NCBI RefSeq assembly: GCF_030123245.1
Contig: NZ_CP126101.1
Location: forward strand, 2,788,501-2,852,500
DNA: 64,000 nucleotides
Direction of reading: 5' to 3'
DNA from: Lysinibacillus pakistanensis
GTDB taxonomy: Bacteria; Bacillota; Bacilli; Bacillales_A; Planococcaceae
Positions 35,867 through 44,920 of this stretch are shown here, in pieces (the first letter of the stretch is position 1; each line of letters starts with the position of its first letter). Under the pieces are notes generated by a model. It saw nothing but the letters and a program-made list of their open reading frames with translations. It had not been told where the DNA came from and did no database searches. The translations under genes were made by a program, and so were the position numbers.

Positions 35867-37273
35867 CTATTCAAACCACGCTTTATTTAAAAGCTCAATC
35901 CCTTTAAAAATAGAAGCTTCATCTAAATTTGCAAAACCAAGTAATACTTTAGTTGATTGATTTTTTGGAGGGTTGGCATAAAAAACTGAAGTAGGATAGA
36001 TGATGACTCCTTGCTCTCGAGCCGTTTGAATAAGCTGTTTTTCTGTCATATGATTGTTCGATTCAAGAAGGATATGCAAACCAGAACCAGAACCATATAC
36101 CTTGACATCATTGTTCATCACTTGATGAATTGCATTTAATAAGGCGAGATGTCTTCCCTTGTAAATATTTCTTGATTTATTTAGATGTCTTTCCCAATGA
36201 CCACTTTCCATAAATAATCTTAAAGTATGCTGATGGAGCCTTGACACAGTTTGAACATAGAAATTGTTCTTTTTATAAAGATTAATTAACTCCATTGGTA
36301 AAACCATATAGCTTAATTTAATAGAAGGAATTAATGATTTCGAAAATGTACCCATGTACACTACATTTTCATAGCTATCTAATCCATGAAGAGCAGGTAT
36401 AGGCTTTCCGCTATATCTAAACTCACCATCATAATCATCCTCGATTATATAAGCGTTCTCTTCTCTGGCCCATTCCAATAATTCCATCCTTCTGGTAATG
36501 GGCATAACAATTCCTGTTGGAAATTGATGAGAGGGTGTTACATAGACAGCCTTTACTTTAGTTTTTTTAAGATGATAAACACTAATGCCACTATTATCAA
36601 GTGGTATTGGCTGAATCTTTCTACCACTATCCTCAAATAAATACCGAACTCGATAATATCCCGGGTCTTCCATGCCATAGACAACATCTCTTCCAATCAA
36701 ATTACACAGGAGTCCAGTGAGATATTGTAATCCAGCTCCCACAATAATTTGCTCTGCGGAACAACTTACACCTCTAGCTTGATAAAGATATTGAGAGATT
36801 GAATTTCTTAATTCAGACTCCCCTTGAGGATCTCCATACAAATATAAATAACCCTGTTCTTCATTTAAACTTTGTAAACTTAATTTCCGCCATATTTTAT
36901 AGGGGAAATCCTTTAAATTAATATCACCATAATTAAAATCGTATTTTACTTTTACATCTTCCGACTCTTGATTAGAGCTAGCTGCCAAAATATCATTATC
37001 TATTTGATTATTCTTTACAAAGAAATCCTTCTCTAATTCCACAACATATATTCCATCTCTTTCTTTACTTATAACATAGCCCTCTGCGATAAGTTGCTGA
37101 TAGGCTGCGTCAACAGTGTTTCGACTTATATTTAGATGTTTAGCTAAGCTTCGTTGAGATGGCAATTTACTATTTGCACGAATATTCCCTACTTGAATTT
37201 CATTTTTGATAAATTTGTATAACTGAAGATAAAGCGGACCATCTTTATCTAAAATTGGTGTTATTTCAATCAT
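35867..37273 (-). CDS. MocR/PdxR-type regulator (GntR domain fused to aminotransferase-like domain)
   Basis: 468 residues. N-terminal GntR winged helix (about 1-75: LYLQLYKFIKNEIQVGNI, SKLPSQRSLAKHLNISRNTVDAAYQQLIAEGYV). A fold-type I PLP domain follows (about 110-468) with the cofactor lysine in GTFSKSL, plus EDDYDGEFRY. MocR proteins sense PLP or aldimines and usually control a divergent neighbour, here the PaiB-like flavoprotein. PdxST are not nearby, so it is probably not PdxR itself. Confidence 0.93.
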   Translation of the reverse strand: MIEITPILDKDGPLYLQLYKFIKNEIQVGNIRANSKLPSQRSLAKHLNISRNTVDAAYQQLIAEGYVISKERDGIYVVELEKDFFVKNNQIDNDILAASSNQESEDVKVKYDFNYGDINLKDFPYKIWRKLSLQSLNEEQGYLYLYGDPQGESELRNSISQYLYQARGVSCSAEQIIVGAGLQYLTGLLCNLIGRDVVYGMEDPGYYRVRYLFEDSGRKIQPIPLDNSGISVYHLKKTKVKAVYVTPSHQFPTGIVMPITRRMELLEWAREENAYIIEDDYDGEFRYSGKPIPALHGLDSYENVVYMGTFSKSLIPSIKLSYMVLPMELINLYKKNNFYVQTVSRLHQHTLRLFMESGHWERHLNKSRNIYKGRHLALLNAIHQVMNNDVKVYGSGSGLHILLESNNHMTEKQLIQTAREQGVIIYPTSVFYANPPKNQSTKVLLGFANLDEASIFKGIELLNKAWFE

Positions 37274-37300
37274 TATATTGGCTCCTTTAAAAATAACATT

Positions 37301-37324
37301 ATTGGCACTTTGATAGGTGCCAAT
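37301..37324. promoter_or_regulatory. Candidate MocR operator in the divergent region
   Basis: ATTGGCAC-N8-GTGCCAAT, perfect 8-bp arms, lies in the 138-bp region between the mocR and paiB-like starts, 27 bp from the mocR start. Confidence 0.6.
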
Positions 37325-37411
37325 GAATGATTATAATTAAATCTATATTGTGGGATGTAAAATGTAAAGGTTTTAAGACATTTCACTAAAAAATCAGAGA
37401 GGGCGATTTCT

Positions 37412-38038
37412 ATGTTTATTCCTAAATATTACAAAGTAACCGATGTAGAGGAAATTAAAAAATTTATTCGTTTAAACGCTTTTGCCACAATAGTTTCTAT
37501 AAAAAAAGGTAGACCCATTGCTACGCATTTACCACTGCTTCTCAGCAAACAAGGTGATGATTATTACCTCACAGGGCATTTAGCATATGGAAATCCTCAA
37601 TGGAGAACTTTTCAAGAGACAGATGAGGTACTAGTTATGTTCCAAGGGCCTCATGCCTATATCTCGTCTTCTTGGTATGAACAAGAGAATGTTCCAACAT
37701 GGAACTACCAATCAGTACATGTATATGGAAAAGCCGAAACCTTTGAAGGAAAAGAGCTCGAAAAAGATTTGTCAAATTTACTTGAGAAATATGAAAAACA
37801 TCGTGAGCATCCCGTATTATGGGATACACTTTCTCCCCAATTATTAGAACAAGAAATGAAAGGAATTGTTGGTGTAAAGGTTAAGGTACAGGAAATACAA
37901 GCTGCATATAAATTAAGCCAGAATCGAAATAAAGAGGATTATTCAAATATTATCCATCAACTATATGAAGAAAATGATTCGAACGCATGTGCAATAGCAG
38001 AAGAAATGAAAAGATTGGAACGTGGTCATAATTCGTAG
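37412..38038 (+). CDS. paiB: PaiB-like FMN-binding negative transcriptional regulator
   Basis: 208 residues, ATG 37412 after AGAGAGGGCGATTTCT. It starts MFIPKYYKVTDVEEIKKFI and contains the split-barrel flavin-binding motif (ATIVSIKKGRPIATHLPLLL; HLAYGNPQW; GPHAYISSSWYE; VPTWNYQSVHVYG). These are diagnostic of the PaiB family, the partner of PaiA in B. subtilis. Here it stands without a paiA neighbour and is divergent from a MocR gene. It is likely an oxidoreductase-fold protein rather than a classical repressor. Confidence 0.9.
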   Translation: MFIPKYYKVTDVEEIKKFIRLNAFATIVSIKKGRPIATHLPLLLSKQGDDYYLTGHLAYGNPQWRTFQETDEVLVMFQGPHAYISSSWYEQENVPTWNYQSVHVYGKAETFEGKELEKDLSNLLEKYEKHREHPVLWDTLSPQLLEQEMKGIVGVKVKVQEIQAAYKLSQNRNKEDYSNIIHQLYEENDSNACAIAEEMKRLERGHNS

Positions 38039-38182
38039 ATTCTAGTATAAGTACAACTTTTCATTAAACATTGATTATAAGCCATTCACGATAAAATTCA
38101 CTACTCTTGCATAAAGCATTGTAGTTGACTTATGTTATAGTTTTATAAAAGAGGAATGATAATATGCGCCAAGTAATCCATT
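38039..38182. other. Leader/promoter region of the small Cys-rich protein gene
   Basis: AT-rich. TTGACT near 38118 is a possible -35 box but I find no -10 box at optimal spacing. Confidence 0.3.
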
Positions 38183-38269
38183 CTATCAGCTCAATACCAA
38201 GCTTGTAGGGAGTGCTATTATATCCCTTGACTCTCCCTGCAAGCTTGGGTTTCTCAAGGGAGCTGATAG
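38183..38269 (+). ncRNA. Structured 5' leader with nested stems and a potential pseudoknot
   Basis: Outer stem CTATCAGCTC (38183-38192) with GAGCTGATAG (38260-38269), 10 bp perfect. Inner stem CCAAGCTTG-T-AGGGAG (38197-38212) with CTCCCT-G-CAAGCTTGG (38233-38248), 16 bp with one U-G wobble. The 20-nt apical loop contains TCCCTTGA (38223-38230), which is fully complementary to TCAAGGGA (38254-38261) next to and overlapping the outer stem. AAGGGAG there is the ribosome binding site of the gene starting at 38273. Loop pairing and outer stem compete for two bases, and both sequester the ribosome binding site. This looks like a translational control element; the ligand or trigger is unknown. Confidence 0.6.
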
Positions 38270-38272
38270 TTT

Positions 38273-38536
38273 ATGAAAAATCGATCAAAAGCCTATATTC
38301 GCCATCAGAAAGAGCGAATAATTCGAAAAAAATGGGCCATTTTAAAAAATGTATTTTTATTAGAGAGTAATTACATGCCAGCACGCGGCAAATTAAGCAA
38401 AGGCAAAATTCACTGTTCATGTAGAATGTGTCGATATGAGCAGTATCACTCGATTCCAAAAGCTAAACACAAGGCTAAATTAAAAGCAATGAAGGAGGAA
38501 ATAGACGATTATGTCTATTTTCTCCTTTCATACTAA
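38273..38536 (+). CDS. Small basic Cys-rich protein, 87 aa
   Basis: ATG 38273, 10 nt after AAGGGAG, which is part of the structured leader. It is strongly basic (RSKAYIRHQKERIIRKKW at the start; PKAKHKAKLKAMKEE near the end) with a central HCSCRMCRYEQYHSIP motif, giving CxCxxC plus His as a candidate metal site. No membrane segment. I recall similar short basic HCSC..C proteins in many Bacillota and Bacteroidota without known function. The charge suggests nucleic-acid binding, and binding its own leader RNA would be a natural idea. That is inference. Confidence 0.75.
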   Translation: MKNRSKAYIRHQKERIIRKKWAILKNVFLLESNYMPARGKLSKGKIHCSCRMCRYEQYHSIPKAKHKAKLKAMKEEIDDYVYFLLSY

Positions 38537-38604
38537 TCCCATCAAATCACTTCAAATTGATTTGAGTCTCTATAAAAATTTTACATTTATTAAAAATATT
38601 AGAA

Positions 38605-38639
38605 AGACCAAGCTCTACTAAAAATTAAGAGCCTGGTCT
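38605..38639. terminator. Hairpin terminator-like
   Basis: AGACCAAGCTCT / AGAGCCTGGTCT stem about 70 bp after the Cys-rich gene, followed by ATTTGTG. Moderate T content on both strands. Confidence 0.6.
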
Positions 38640-38961
38640 ATTTGTGCGTGTTGGTTTGCTTTCGCATTCCTCGACATGAATAGATTAGCAGATTGCTCTA
38701 TACAAAATCTGAACAAATTTCGATTCTTTTCCAAAATTGTTGAGCTTGTACTATTTACGATAATCCCTCCTCCCTGCATACTCAACAGAGAAAAAATTAT
38801 ATGTATGTAAATCCGGCACCTAACGTTTACAAAAATAGCATGCAAATGTATGGGGTACTATTTTGAAAGCGTTCTATTGTAGTTAGTATTGACTTCGACT
38901 AGCTATCCTTTTTCATTTAACCGTTTAACATTAACAGCAGCTTTCCGTTTTAAATACTACC
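38640..38961. other. Intergenic, nothing supported
   Basis: A 75-codon minus-strand frame here has no ribosome binding site and a shadow-like composition. Confidence 0.4.
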
Positions 38962-39066
38962 CTATAATAAATATTTAATTATTCGAATCCATCCAAAAAT
39001 TGAAATCCACAAAATTGCACTTAAAATAAAGCCATTTATAATACCAATAAAAAATCTGTTTTCCAC
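38962..39066 (-). CDS. Small membrane peptide, 34 aa
   Basis: GTG 39066 with AAAAGGAG upstream encodes MENRFFIGIINGFILSAI then LWISIFGWIRIIKYLL, one long hydrophobic helix with a short polar head. Short peptides of this kind (EN..I.GI.NG..LS..LW) are common beside Bacillales genes and have no assigned role. Confidence 0.6.
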   Translation of the reverse strand: MENRFFIGIINGFILSAILWISIFGWIRIIKYLL

Positions 39067-39264
39067 ACGAACCACTCCTTTTCCTTTCAGGATTGGCTTA
39101 TTCACAGATACTTAAACAAGTAGGGGCGCTTGAATCACAAACTTTAATCGTTAAAATTCTAATTTGACAATAGGAGATTTTAGTATTTTAAACAATCTTA
39201 TATAAATACTACTTTCTTTATTTTGTATGTCATCATGTTTATTCGGTATTTAAATTAAATAAAA

Positions 39265-39297
39265 ACACAGGAGGAAAAATATCTTTATCCCCTGTGT
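39265..39297 (-). terminator. Terminator of the 6-TM chemoreceptor gene
   Basis: ACACAGG...CCTGTGT stem with an A/T-rich flank, 12 bp beyond the stop of the minus-strand gene. Confidence 0.65.
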
Positions 39298-39308
39298 ATA
39301 TTTTCTTT

Positions 39309-40796
39309 CTATGAATATCTTTCTTCCTTATTTGTAACGAGCAACTTTAAGGTATTACTTAATGTTTGTATACGATTTGTAGTGTTCGTCATCATTTCTA
39401 GCATGCTGTTTTCATCCTCTACGGAATGTAGAATTTCACCAGTAGAATTCGCGTTTTGCTCAGTCATTTCATTAAGTTTTTCTATTTGTGACTGTATTTT
39501 ATCAAACTGTGAAATGGCACTACTTAATTCAGACATCCCTCTAGTTAAATCCGTATTTGTAATCGCAAAAGAATCTTTTAAAACATTCAAGAAATTGCTG
39601 ACATCCTGTAACAGCATCTCTCCGTGATGTAATGCCTTTTCACCTGCATCTGAGCGTTGGTGCGCCTCTGTAGATTTTTCAAACAATGTTTTTGTCACTT
39701 CCGTAATGCTAACTGTTATGGCTGCACTTTCCTCTGCTAATTTCCGTACTTCATCGGCAACGATAGCGAAGCCTTTACCATGCTCTCCTGCTCTTGCCGC
39801 TTCAATTGCTGCATTAAGAGCCAATAGATTTGTCTGTTCTGCAATATGCTGAATTCCCTGTAACAAGCTGTCTACAGTTTGCAGACTTAGCTGTAACTCA
39901 TTGACAGTTTCTGCAGTAGAGCCTATAGCATGACTCATAACCTCCATTTGTGCCATTGCATCCTGCATTTTCTCCCATCCTGCTAAAACCTCCTCTTGAA
40001 GATCTGTAGATTTAGAGACGGTTTCCTTGGAAATAGAAAATGTTTCGTTGACAAAATGGACAGATTCCTTCATCGTTCCGTGAATCATTTGTAGGCTTGA
40101 GGACTCTTGCTGAATACTTGCAGAAATATCCTCGGTAGCTAAGAGGATCTGCTTACTCGAAGTCGATATTCTCTGCATTGTATGTTGGAATTGTGTGACA
40201 TGCTCGTCCAATGCTTGGCTACTATTTTCTATCTCCTGAAATGTTTTTTGTAGCTGCTCTAAGGATGCTTTTACTTCATTTTGCTGAATTGCTGCGTGTT
40301 CAATCAATTCATTTCCCCACTTGGCAATTAAAAAAAAGGCAATGATAACTCCATTCATAATGGCTAATAGCGTAATAAAAACGATAATATCATCAAAGGG
40401 TCCTAGCAATGATTTAGAATTGGCAATATACAAGATGAAAAAGCTTATATTTGTTAGTACACCAAAGAATACAATTAATTCCTTTTTAAAATATAGAGCA
40501 ATAATAGCTACTGTACAAAGTAAAATATAATGTTTATTTAATGAAAAGCTATCGACTAAAAATAATGTAAAAACTACGCTTGAAGGAATCATACCAAAAA
40601 TAAAGCCTTTGACATATGTTTTAATTGGTAAAAAATAATTTCCTATCGCGAATGCAATAACAGTAAGTCCAATAAATAAGAACATAATACCCTTTGAAAA
40701 AATCATGGGACCACAAATTAGAATGGCCAAAATTGAAATAATAGCTAAATTAACCCGATGAACCTTTCGTGTGTCATAGCGAATCCTTCTCTCCAT
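39309..40796 (-). CDS. Methyl-accepting chemotaxis protein with multi-helix membrane sensor
   Basis: 495 residues from ATG 40796 (AGGGGG upstream). About six membrane segments fill residues 16-160 with almost no extracellular loop. There is no HAMP domain. The cytoplasmic signalling domain has [24 protein letters not shown] and [13 protein letters not shown]. Receptors of this build are thought to sense membrane or intracellular cues rather than periplasmic ligands; that is a family-level inference. Monocistronic, divergent from the MBL-fold gene. Confidence 0.93.
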   Translation of the reverse strand: MERRIRYDTRKVHRVNLAIISILAILICGPMIFSKGIMFLFIGLTVIAFAIGNYFLPIKTYVKGFIFGMIPSSVVFTLFLVDSFSLNKHYILLCTVAIIALYFKKELIVFFGVLTNISFFILYIANSKSLLGPFDDIIVFITLLAIMNGVIIAFFLIAKWGNELIEHAAIQQNEVKASLEQLQKTFQEIENSSQALDEHVTQFQHTMQRISTSSKQILLATEDISASIQQESSSLQMIHGTMKESVHFVNETFSISKETVSKSTDLQEEVLAGWEKMQDAMAQMEVMSHAIGSTAETVNELQLSLQTVDSLLQGIQHIAEQTNLLALNAAIEAARAGEHGKGFAIVADEVRKLAEESAAITVSITEVTKTLFEKSTEAHQRSDAGEKALHHGEMLLQDVSNFLNVLKDSFAITNTDLTRGMSELSSAISQFDKIQSQIEKLNEMTEQNANSTGEILHSVEDENSMLEMMTNTTNRIQTLSNTLKLLVTNKEERYS

Positions 40797-40935
40797 TAAT
40801 TAATCCCCCTAAAAAATGAATGGACATTCAGTTTGGTTTTCTATTATTATATAGTATAACCACTACTTTTTGTAGCTAAAAAATTCCTACAAGAGAATAT
40901 TTTGCACAAATTTGAATTCGAAGGGAGAAATTAGA

Positions 40936-41895
40936 TTGTCTAGAGTCCAACAGATAGCGCCAAATTTTTTTTGTATCGATACACATGATTTAAATCGAGA
41001 ACAACGTACAAGCTCTTATTTACTGATTGATGAAAAAATCGCTCTAATTGAAACGTCTGCCAGTCCGTCTGTGCCATATATAATAGATGGGTTAGATGAA
41101 TTAAATATAGCATTAGAGGATATCGACTACGTGATTGTCACGCATATCCATTTAGATCATGCTGGTGGAGCGGGGCTATTTTTACAAAGCTGTCCAAATG
41201 CCACATTCGTTGTACATCCACGAGGTGTATCTCATATGGTTGATCCTAGTCGACTAATAGCAAGTGCAAAGAGTGTTTATGGAGAGGAGTTTGAGCGTCT
41301 TTTCGATCCAATTGTCCCAATCGATGCAAATCGAATAAAAGAAATTGAGCATGAGCAAGAATTAATATTGGGTCAGCACAAGCTAACTTTCTTTCATACA
41401 GAGGGCCATGCAAAACATCATGTTTCCATGCTTTATTCCGCAACAAATGGTCTGTTTGTAGGCGACACAACAGGAGTCCGTTATCCCGAAATGGATGGTG
41501 AGGCGATTGATTTAATCATCCCATCAACCTCTCCTAATCAGTACAACCCTGAGACAATGGAGCAATCCATCCAGCTATATGAAAGACTGAATGCCAGTGA
41601 ATTGTATTTTGGACACTATGGTGCATATAAAAATCCAAAGGAAGCCTATCGCCAAGTACGCTACTGGACTCCACTGTTTCTAGCTGAGGGAGAAAAAGCA
41701 AGTAGGGTATCAAGCATTTTCCAAGAACAAGTCCATTATTTAGATGCACGTTTAAAAGAGCTTTTATATAACTATCTTCAGGAAAATGGCATATCAGCAA
41801 GCCACCCTGTATATGAAACTATTCCGTTTGATACAATTGTTTCCTCCATGGGGATTCTGGATTACCTTGCAAAAGTAAATGTACAACAGTCCTGA
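40936..41895 (+). CDS. MBL-fold metallo-hydrolase
   Basis: 319 residues from TTG 40936 with AAGGGAGAAATTAGA upstream. The metallo-beta-lactamase motif THIHLDHAGG (dinuclear zinc) is at about 76-85, followed by EGHAKHH, GDTTG and GHYG. The C-terminal 110 residues are helical, as in hydrolases of the glyoxalase II/RNase-Z-like branch that act on thioesters or lactones. Substrate not deducible. Confidence 0.92.
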   Translation: MSRVQQIAPNFFCIDTHDLNREQRTSSYLLIDEKIALIETSASPSVPYIIDGLDELNIALEDIDYVIVTHIHLDHAGGAGLFLQSCPNATFVVHPRGVSHMVDPSRLIASAKSVYGEEFERLFDPIVPIDANRIKEIEHEQELILGQHKLTFFHTEGHAKHHVSMLYSATNGLFVGDTTGVRYPEMDGEAIDLIIPSTSPNQYNPETMEQSIQLYERLNASELYFGHYGAYKNPKEAYRQVRYWTPLFLAEGEKASRVSSIFQEQVHYLDARLKELLYNYLQENGISASHPVYETIPFDTIVSSMGILDYLAKVNVQQS

Positions 41896-41906
41896 TTTAA
41901 ATGGCT

Positions 41907-41943
41907 AAAGCATCGGATCTCTCACCGATGCTTTAACTTTTTT
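41907..41943. terminator. Bidirectional terminator
   Basis: AAAGCATCGG / CCGATGCTTT, 10-bp perfect stem, followed by AACTTTTTT, between the convergent MBL-fold and ligD genes. Confidence 0.92.
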
Positions 41944-41956
41944 AGTATAAATCCTA

Positions 41957-43780
41957 TTAGGAATTTTTTAAATGATCTAAAACTGATTGAAAATCCTGAT
42001 TCTCCCCTATCTGACGAAAATGCTTAAAAGGGTTCCCTACTTTTTTCATACGCTCCAACACAGTAGGAATTGTAAAAAGATCCGGTGTTAGCTGTGGCTG
42101 AACCTCTTCCCAATATAACGGTGTTGCTACTAGCCCTTTCTCATTTCCACGTGTGGAATAGGGAGCGATAATCGTCTTTCCTTCCGCATGCTGTATATAA
42201 TCTAAATACAATTTTTGATGTCTATTTTTCTTTAATCGCTCTATTGTATATAAATCCGGTTTTTGCTCACATAGAAACTTACAGACAAATTCCGTAAATA
42301 TTCTCACCTCATCATAGGAGAATACGTTTTCAGGTATTGGAATATAGAGCTGTAAGCCTTTACCTCCTGATGTTTTTACAAAAGATTGTAGCTTAAAAAA
42401 GTCAATGATTTCCTTTAAATCAAGTGCTCCCTTAATGGCCAGTGAGAAATACTCCACTGAAGGAGGATCTAAATCAAAAACAATCTCCGTTGGATGTATT
42501 GTTTGCAATGTTTGAAATGGAATGTGAAACTCTAACGCAAGCTGATTGCCGAGCCACAATAAAGTTTCAAGATTATTACATACTAGATAATTAATTTCAT
42601 CCATCCACCCTGTTGACACAAATTCAGGTATTTTCTCAGGACTACTCTTCTGATAGAAGCTTTCACCAGGAGCCCCATGCGGAAAACGAATTAATGTTAG
42701 AGGGCGATTATGCAGAAATGGTAAAATATATGGTGAAATCATTTGTAAATAGTGCAAATAATTATCCTTGTTAATCCCAATCGCTGGCCATACAGGCTTA
42801 TCTGGATGTGTTATGCTTACTGTCTCTGGTATTGGAAACAACTGTCGTAGCATATGCTGCCATTGACAATCCTCTGGTGCAAGCTCTAAGCGAAATTTAG
42901 AGAATCTTGGTTCTCGTAGCTTAGTACCATCAAAATCAATACAGGCGATATCTACACAAATAGAAGGCTCTAACTGCCAAATTTCATTATTTCGTTGACC
43001 ATTTGCTTGAAAAAAAGCAACAAGGGTCTTATGTTCCTCCTCTGTCATGCCATGCCTAAAGTTGACGATCTCTACTAATTGTTGCTGCAGGTACACAGCC
43101 CCATGAAAATAACCATTACTATGATTGTAATGTGTAACGATAACGGTTACGAGATGCCAATTTTTAATTTTTAGCCAATGTGAAGATCGTGTGTCCTCCA
43201 TCCATTTACTCGTTTTTTTCTTAGCCACTAAGCCCTCACCATTGTTCACTTTTATGGCATGCCAAAGAGACTGATACTGCTCAGTACTAGCGATTGCTTG
43301 CAATGAATGCTGATCCTCATAGTTTATCGTTAAGGGAAGCTTTAAAGTCATAAAAAGGTTAATAAGCTGTTGTTTTCGTGTTTTTAAATAACGATTTGTT
43401 AGTGACTCGCCTTGATAAATTAGTACATCAAACACAATAAAATGGATCGGAAACGAGTTAGCATGTTCAGCAATCACCCCTTCGTTTTGCATCCTCCCTC
43501 TTTTTTGGACAATCGAAAATTCACTTTTATAATTATTGATTAAATAAACTAGCTCTCCATCAAGTAATAATGGTAAAAAGGGCCTCACTTGGTCTGAAAT
43601 GTGCTGACAAAAAGCAATAATCTCAGGAAATAAATGATTTAAATTATTGCCATTTCTACTTATAAGCATTGGCTGTTCGACCCATTCTAATAGACATCTA
43701 AAACCATCATATTTTGTTTCATAAAGCCATTCATCTCCTTCAGGAATGTCAAGTGCCTCTGTTAAAAGCATTGGTTTCAA
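41957..43780 (-). CDS. ligD: ATP-dependent DNA ligase D (ligase plus polymerase domains)
   Basis: 607 residues from TTG 43780 with AATGAGGTG six nt upstream; the longer open frame upstream overlaps the ku promoter and is rejected. The N-terminal ligase domain has the adenylation motif ETKYDGFR (Lys23) and SRNGNNL, then an OB fold. From about residue 290 comes the polymerase/primase domain (HPDKPVWPAIGINKDNYLHY; RFPHGAPGESFYQK; IVFDLDPP with catalytic Asp pair; KTSGGKGLQLYIP). It lacks the 3'-phosphoesterase domain, as in Bacillus LigD. It seals double-strand breaks with Ku, encoded divergently, likely in spores. Confidence 0.96.
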   Translation of the reverse strand: MKPMLLTEALDIPEGDEWLYETKYDGFRCLLEWVEQPMLISRNGNNLNHLFPEIIAFCQHISDQVRPFLPLLLDGELVYLINNYKSEFSIVQKRGRMQNEGVIAEHANSFPIHFIVFDVLIYQGESLTNRYLKTRKQQLINLFMTLKLPLTINYEDQHSLQAIASTEQYQSLWHAIKVNNGEGLVAKKKTSKWMEDTRSSHWLKIKNWHLVTVIVTHYNHSNGYFHGAVYLQQQLVEIVNFRHGMTEEEHKTLVAFFQANGQRNNEIWQLEPSICVDIACIDFDGTKLREPRFSKFRLELAPEDCQWQHMLRQLFPIPETVSITHPDKPVWPAIGINKDNYLHYLQMISPYILPFLHNRPLTLIRFPHGAPGESFYQKSSPEKIPEFVSTGWMDEINYLVCNNLETLLWLGNQLALEFHIPFQTLQTIHPTEIVFDLDPPSVEYFSLAIKGALDLKEIIDFFKLQSFVKTSGGKGLQLYIPIPENVFSYDEVRIFTEFVCKFLCEQKPDLYTIERLKKNRHQKLYLDYIQHAEGKTIIAPYSTRGNEKGLVATPLYWEEVQPQLTPDLFTIPTVLERMKKVGNPFKHFRQIGENQDFQSVLDHLKNS

Positions 43781-43884
43781 TAAAAACACCTCATTTGCTT
43801 TTTCCAACAGTTTTTGTTGATTTTCATTTAAGATACATAAAAATAATGAAAATATAGCATAGTAAGAAAAACGAGGTGACATCA

Positions 43885-44703
43885 ATGCATACAGTGTGGA
43901 AAGGTAGCATTTCATTTGGTCTTGTCAATATACCAGTGAAGCTACATGCTGCAACGGAAAATAAAGATATTAAATTACGCCAGCTTCATAAAGAATGTCA
44001 TACGCCGATTAGCTATAAAAAAGTTTGTGAAGGCTGTAATCAAGAAGTAAAAGAAGAAGATATCGTCAAGGCCTATGAATATGCCAAAAATAAGTTTGTC
44101 GTTTTAGATCAAGAAGAATTGGAAAACTTACGCAAGGAAAATGAAGATAAGGCTGTAGAAATTATTGATTTTGTCAAATTAACGGAGATTGATCCCATTT
44201 ATTTTGAACGTACTTATTTTTTATCGCCGGATACTACTGGCAGTAAGGCCTATGCCCTATTACGTCAAACATTGGAGCAATCCGGCAAGATTGGTGTAGC
44301 CAAAATTATTATTCGCTCTAAGGAGCAGTTGGCCGTTGTCCGCGTTTATCAAAATGCCTTAGTAATGGAAACCATCCATTATCCTGATGAGGTTAGAAGT
44401 GTAAGCGATGTACCAAATATTCCAAGTGAACAAACAGTTGTACCAAAAGAGCTGGAGACCGCCCTAATGCTGGTAGAGCAATTAACTACAGAGTTTAATC
44501 CTGATAAATACACAGATGACTACCGAAATGCCCTAATGGAGCTAATAGAGGAGAAAAAAGCAACAAGTACAATTTCAACGAGCGATAAACGCCCAGTTCC
44601 TGATAATGTTACAGACCTCATGACAGCACTCCAGGCTTCATTAGATAAAACAAAGAAACCAGCACCAAGGAAACGTACTACAAGAACGAAGAAAAATGCT
44701 TAA
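43885..44703 (+). CDS. ku: Non-homologous end-joining protein Ku
   Basis: 272 residues from ATG 43885 (GAGGTGACATCA upstream; an in-frame GTG at 43876 lies inside that site). Ku core beta-barrel: MHTVWKGSISFGLVNIPVKL, HKECHTPISYKKVCEGCNQEV, then ERTYFLSPD and YALLRQTLEQSGKIGVAKI. The C-terminal tail is Lys/Arg-rich (KKPAPRKRTTRTKKNA) and binds DNA. Dimeric Ku rings bridge broken ends and recruit LigD, encoded on the other strand 104 bp away. In B. subtilis the pair is under sigma-G; CATAGTA at 43857 resembles a sigma-G -10 but I found no good -35. Confidence 0.97.
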   Translation: MHTVWKGSISFGLVNIPVKLHAATENKDIKLRQLHKECHTPISYKKVCEGCNQEVKEEDIVKAYEYAKNKFVVLDQEELENLRKENEDKAVEIIDFVKLTEIDPIYFERTYFLSPDTTGSKAYALLRQTLEQSGKIGVAKIIIRSKEQLAVVRVYQNALVMETIHYPDEVRSVSDVPNIPSEQTVVPKELETALMLVEQLTTEFNPDKYTDDYRNALMELIEEKKATSTISTSDKRPVPDNVTDLMTALQASLDKTKKPAPRKRTTRTKKNA

Positions 44704-44712
44704 AGGATAAAG

Positions 44713-44742
44713 AGCGTATTCTGATTTTCGGATACGCTTTTT
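44713..44742 (+). terminator. Terminator of ku
   Basis: AGCGTAT / ATACGCT stem with a T run, 9 bp after the stop. Confidence 0.88.
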
Positions 44743-44764
44743 ATGTGAACTTTACTATGAAGTG

Positions 44765-44850
44765 CATCACTGACGAGACCCCGAAACGTAAGCGAAGAGG
44801 ATAATCGAACGTCACTAGGAAAGCCGCAGCGGAAATCAATCCCACATTAT
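44765..44850. repeat. Degenerate copy of an interspersed Bacillales repeat
   Basis: The stretch with GACGAGACCCCG, AAGCGAAGAGGA and the closing AGCGGAAATCAATCCCAC resembles a repeat I recall as common in intergenic DNA of Bacillales (usually ending GCGGAAATCAA). GC content is higher than in the flanks. Only one copy is in this window. Confidence 0.4.
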
Positions 44851-44920
44851 GATAATCTTAAATTTCGAAAAGAATAGAAGAAAAAGACTGATAGAACCAA
44901 TCTTTTTCCTCGATACCTTA

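Noticed and set aside
41246..41800. Minus-strand frames over the MBL-fold gene
   Set aside because: Shadows without ribosome binding sites.
43781..43915. N-terminal extension of LigD
   Set aside because: It would overlap the ku start; TTG 43780 has a proper Shine-Dalgarno and begins right before the ligase domain.
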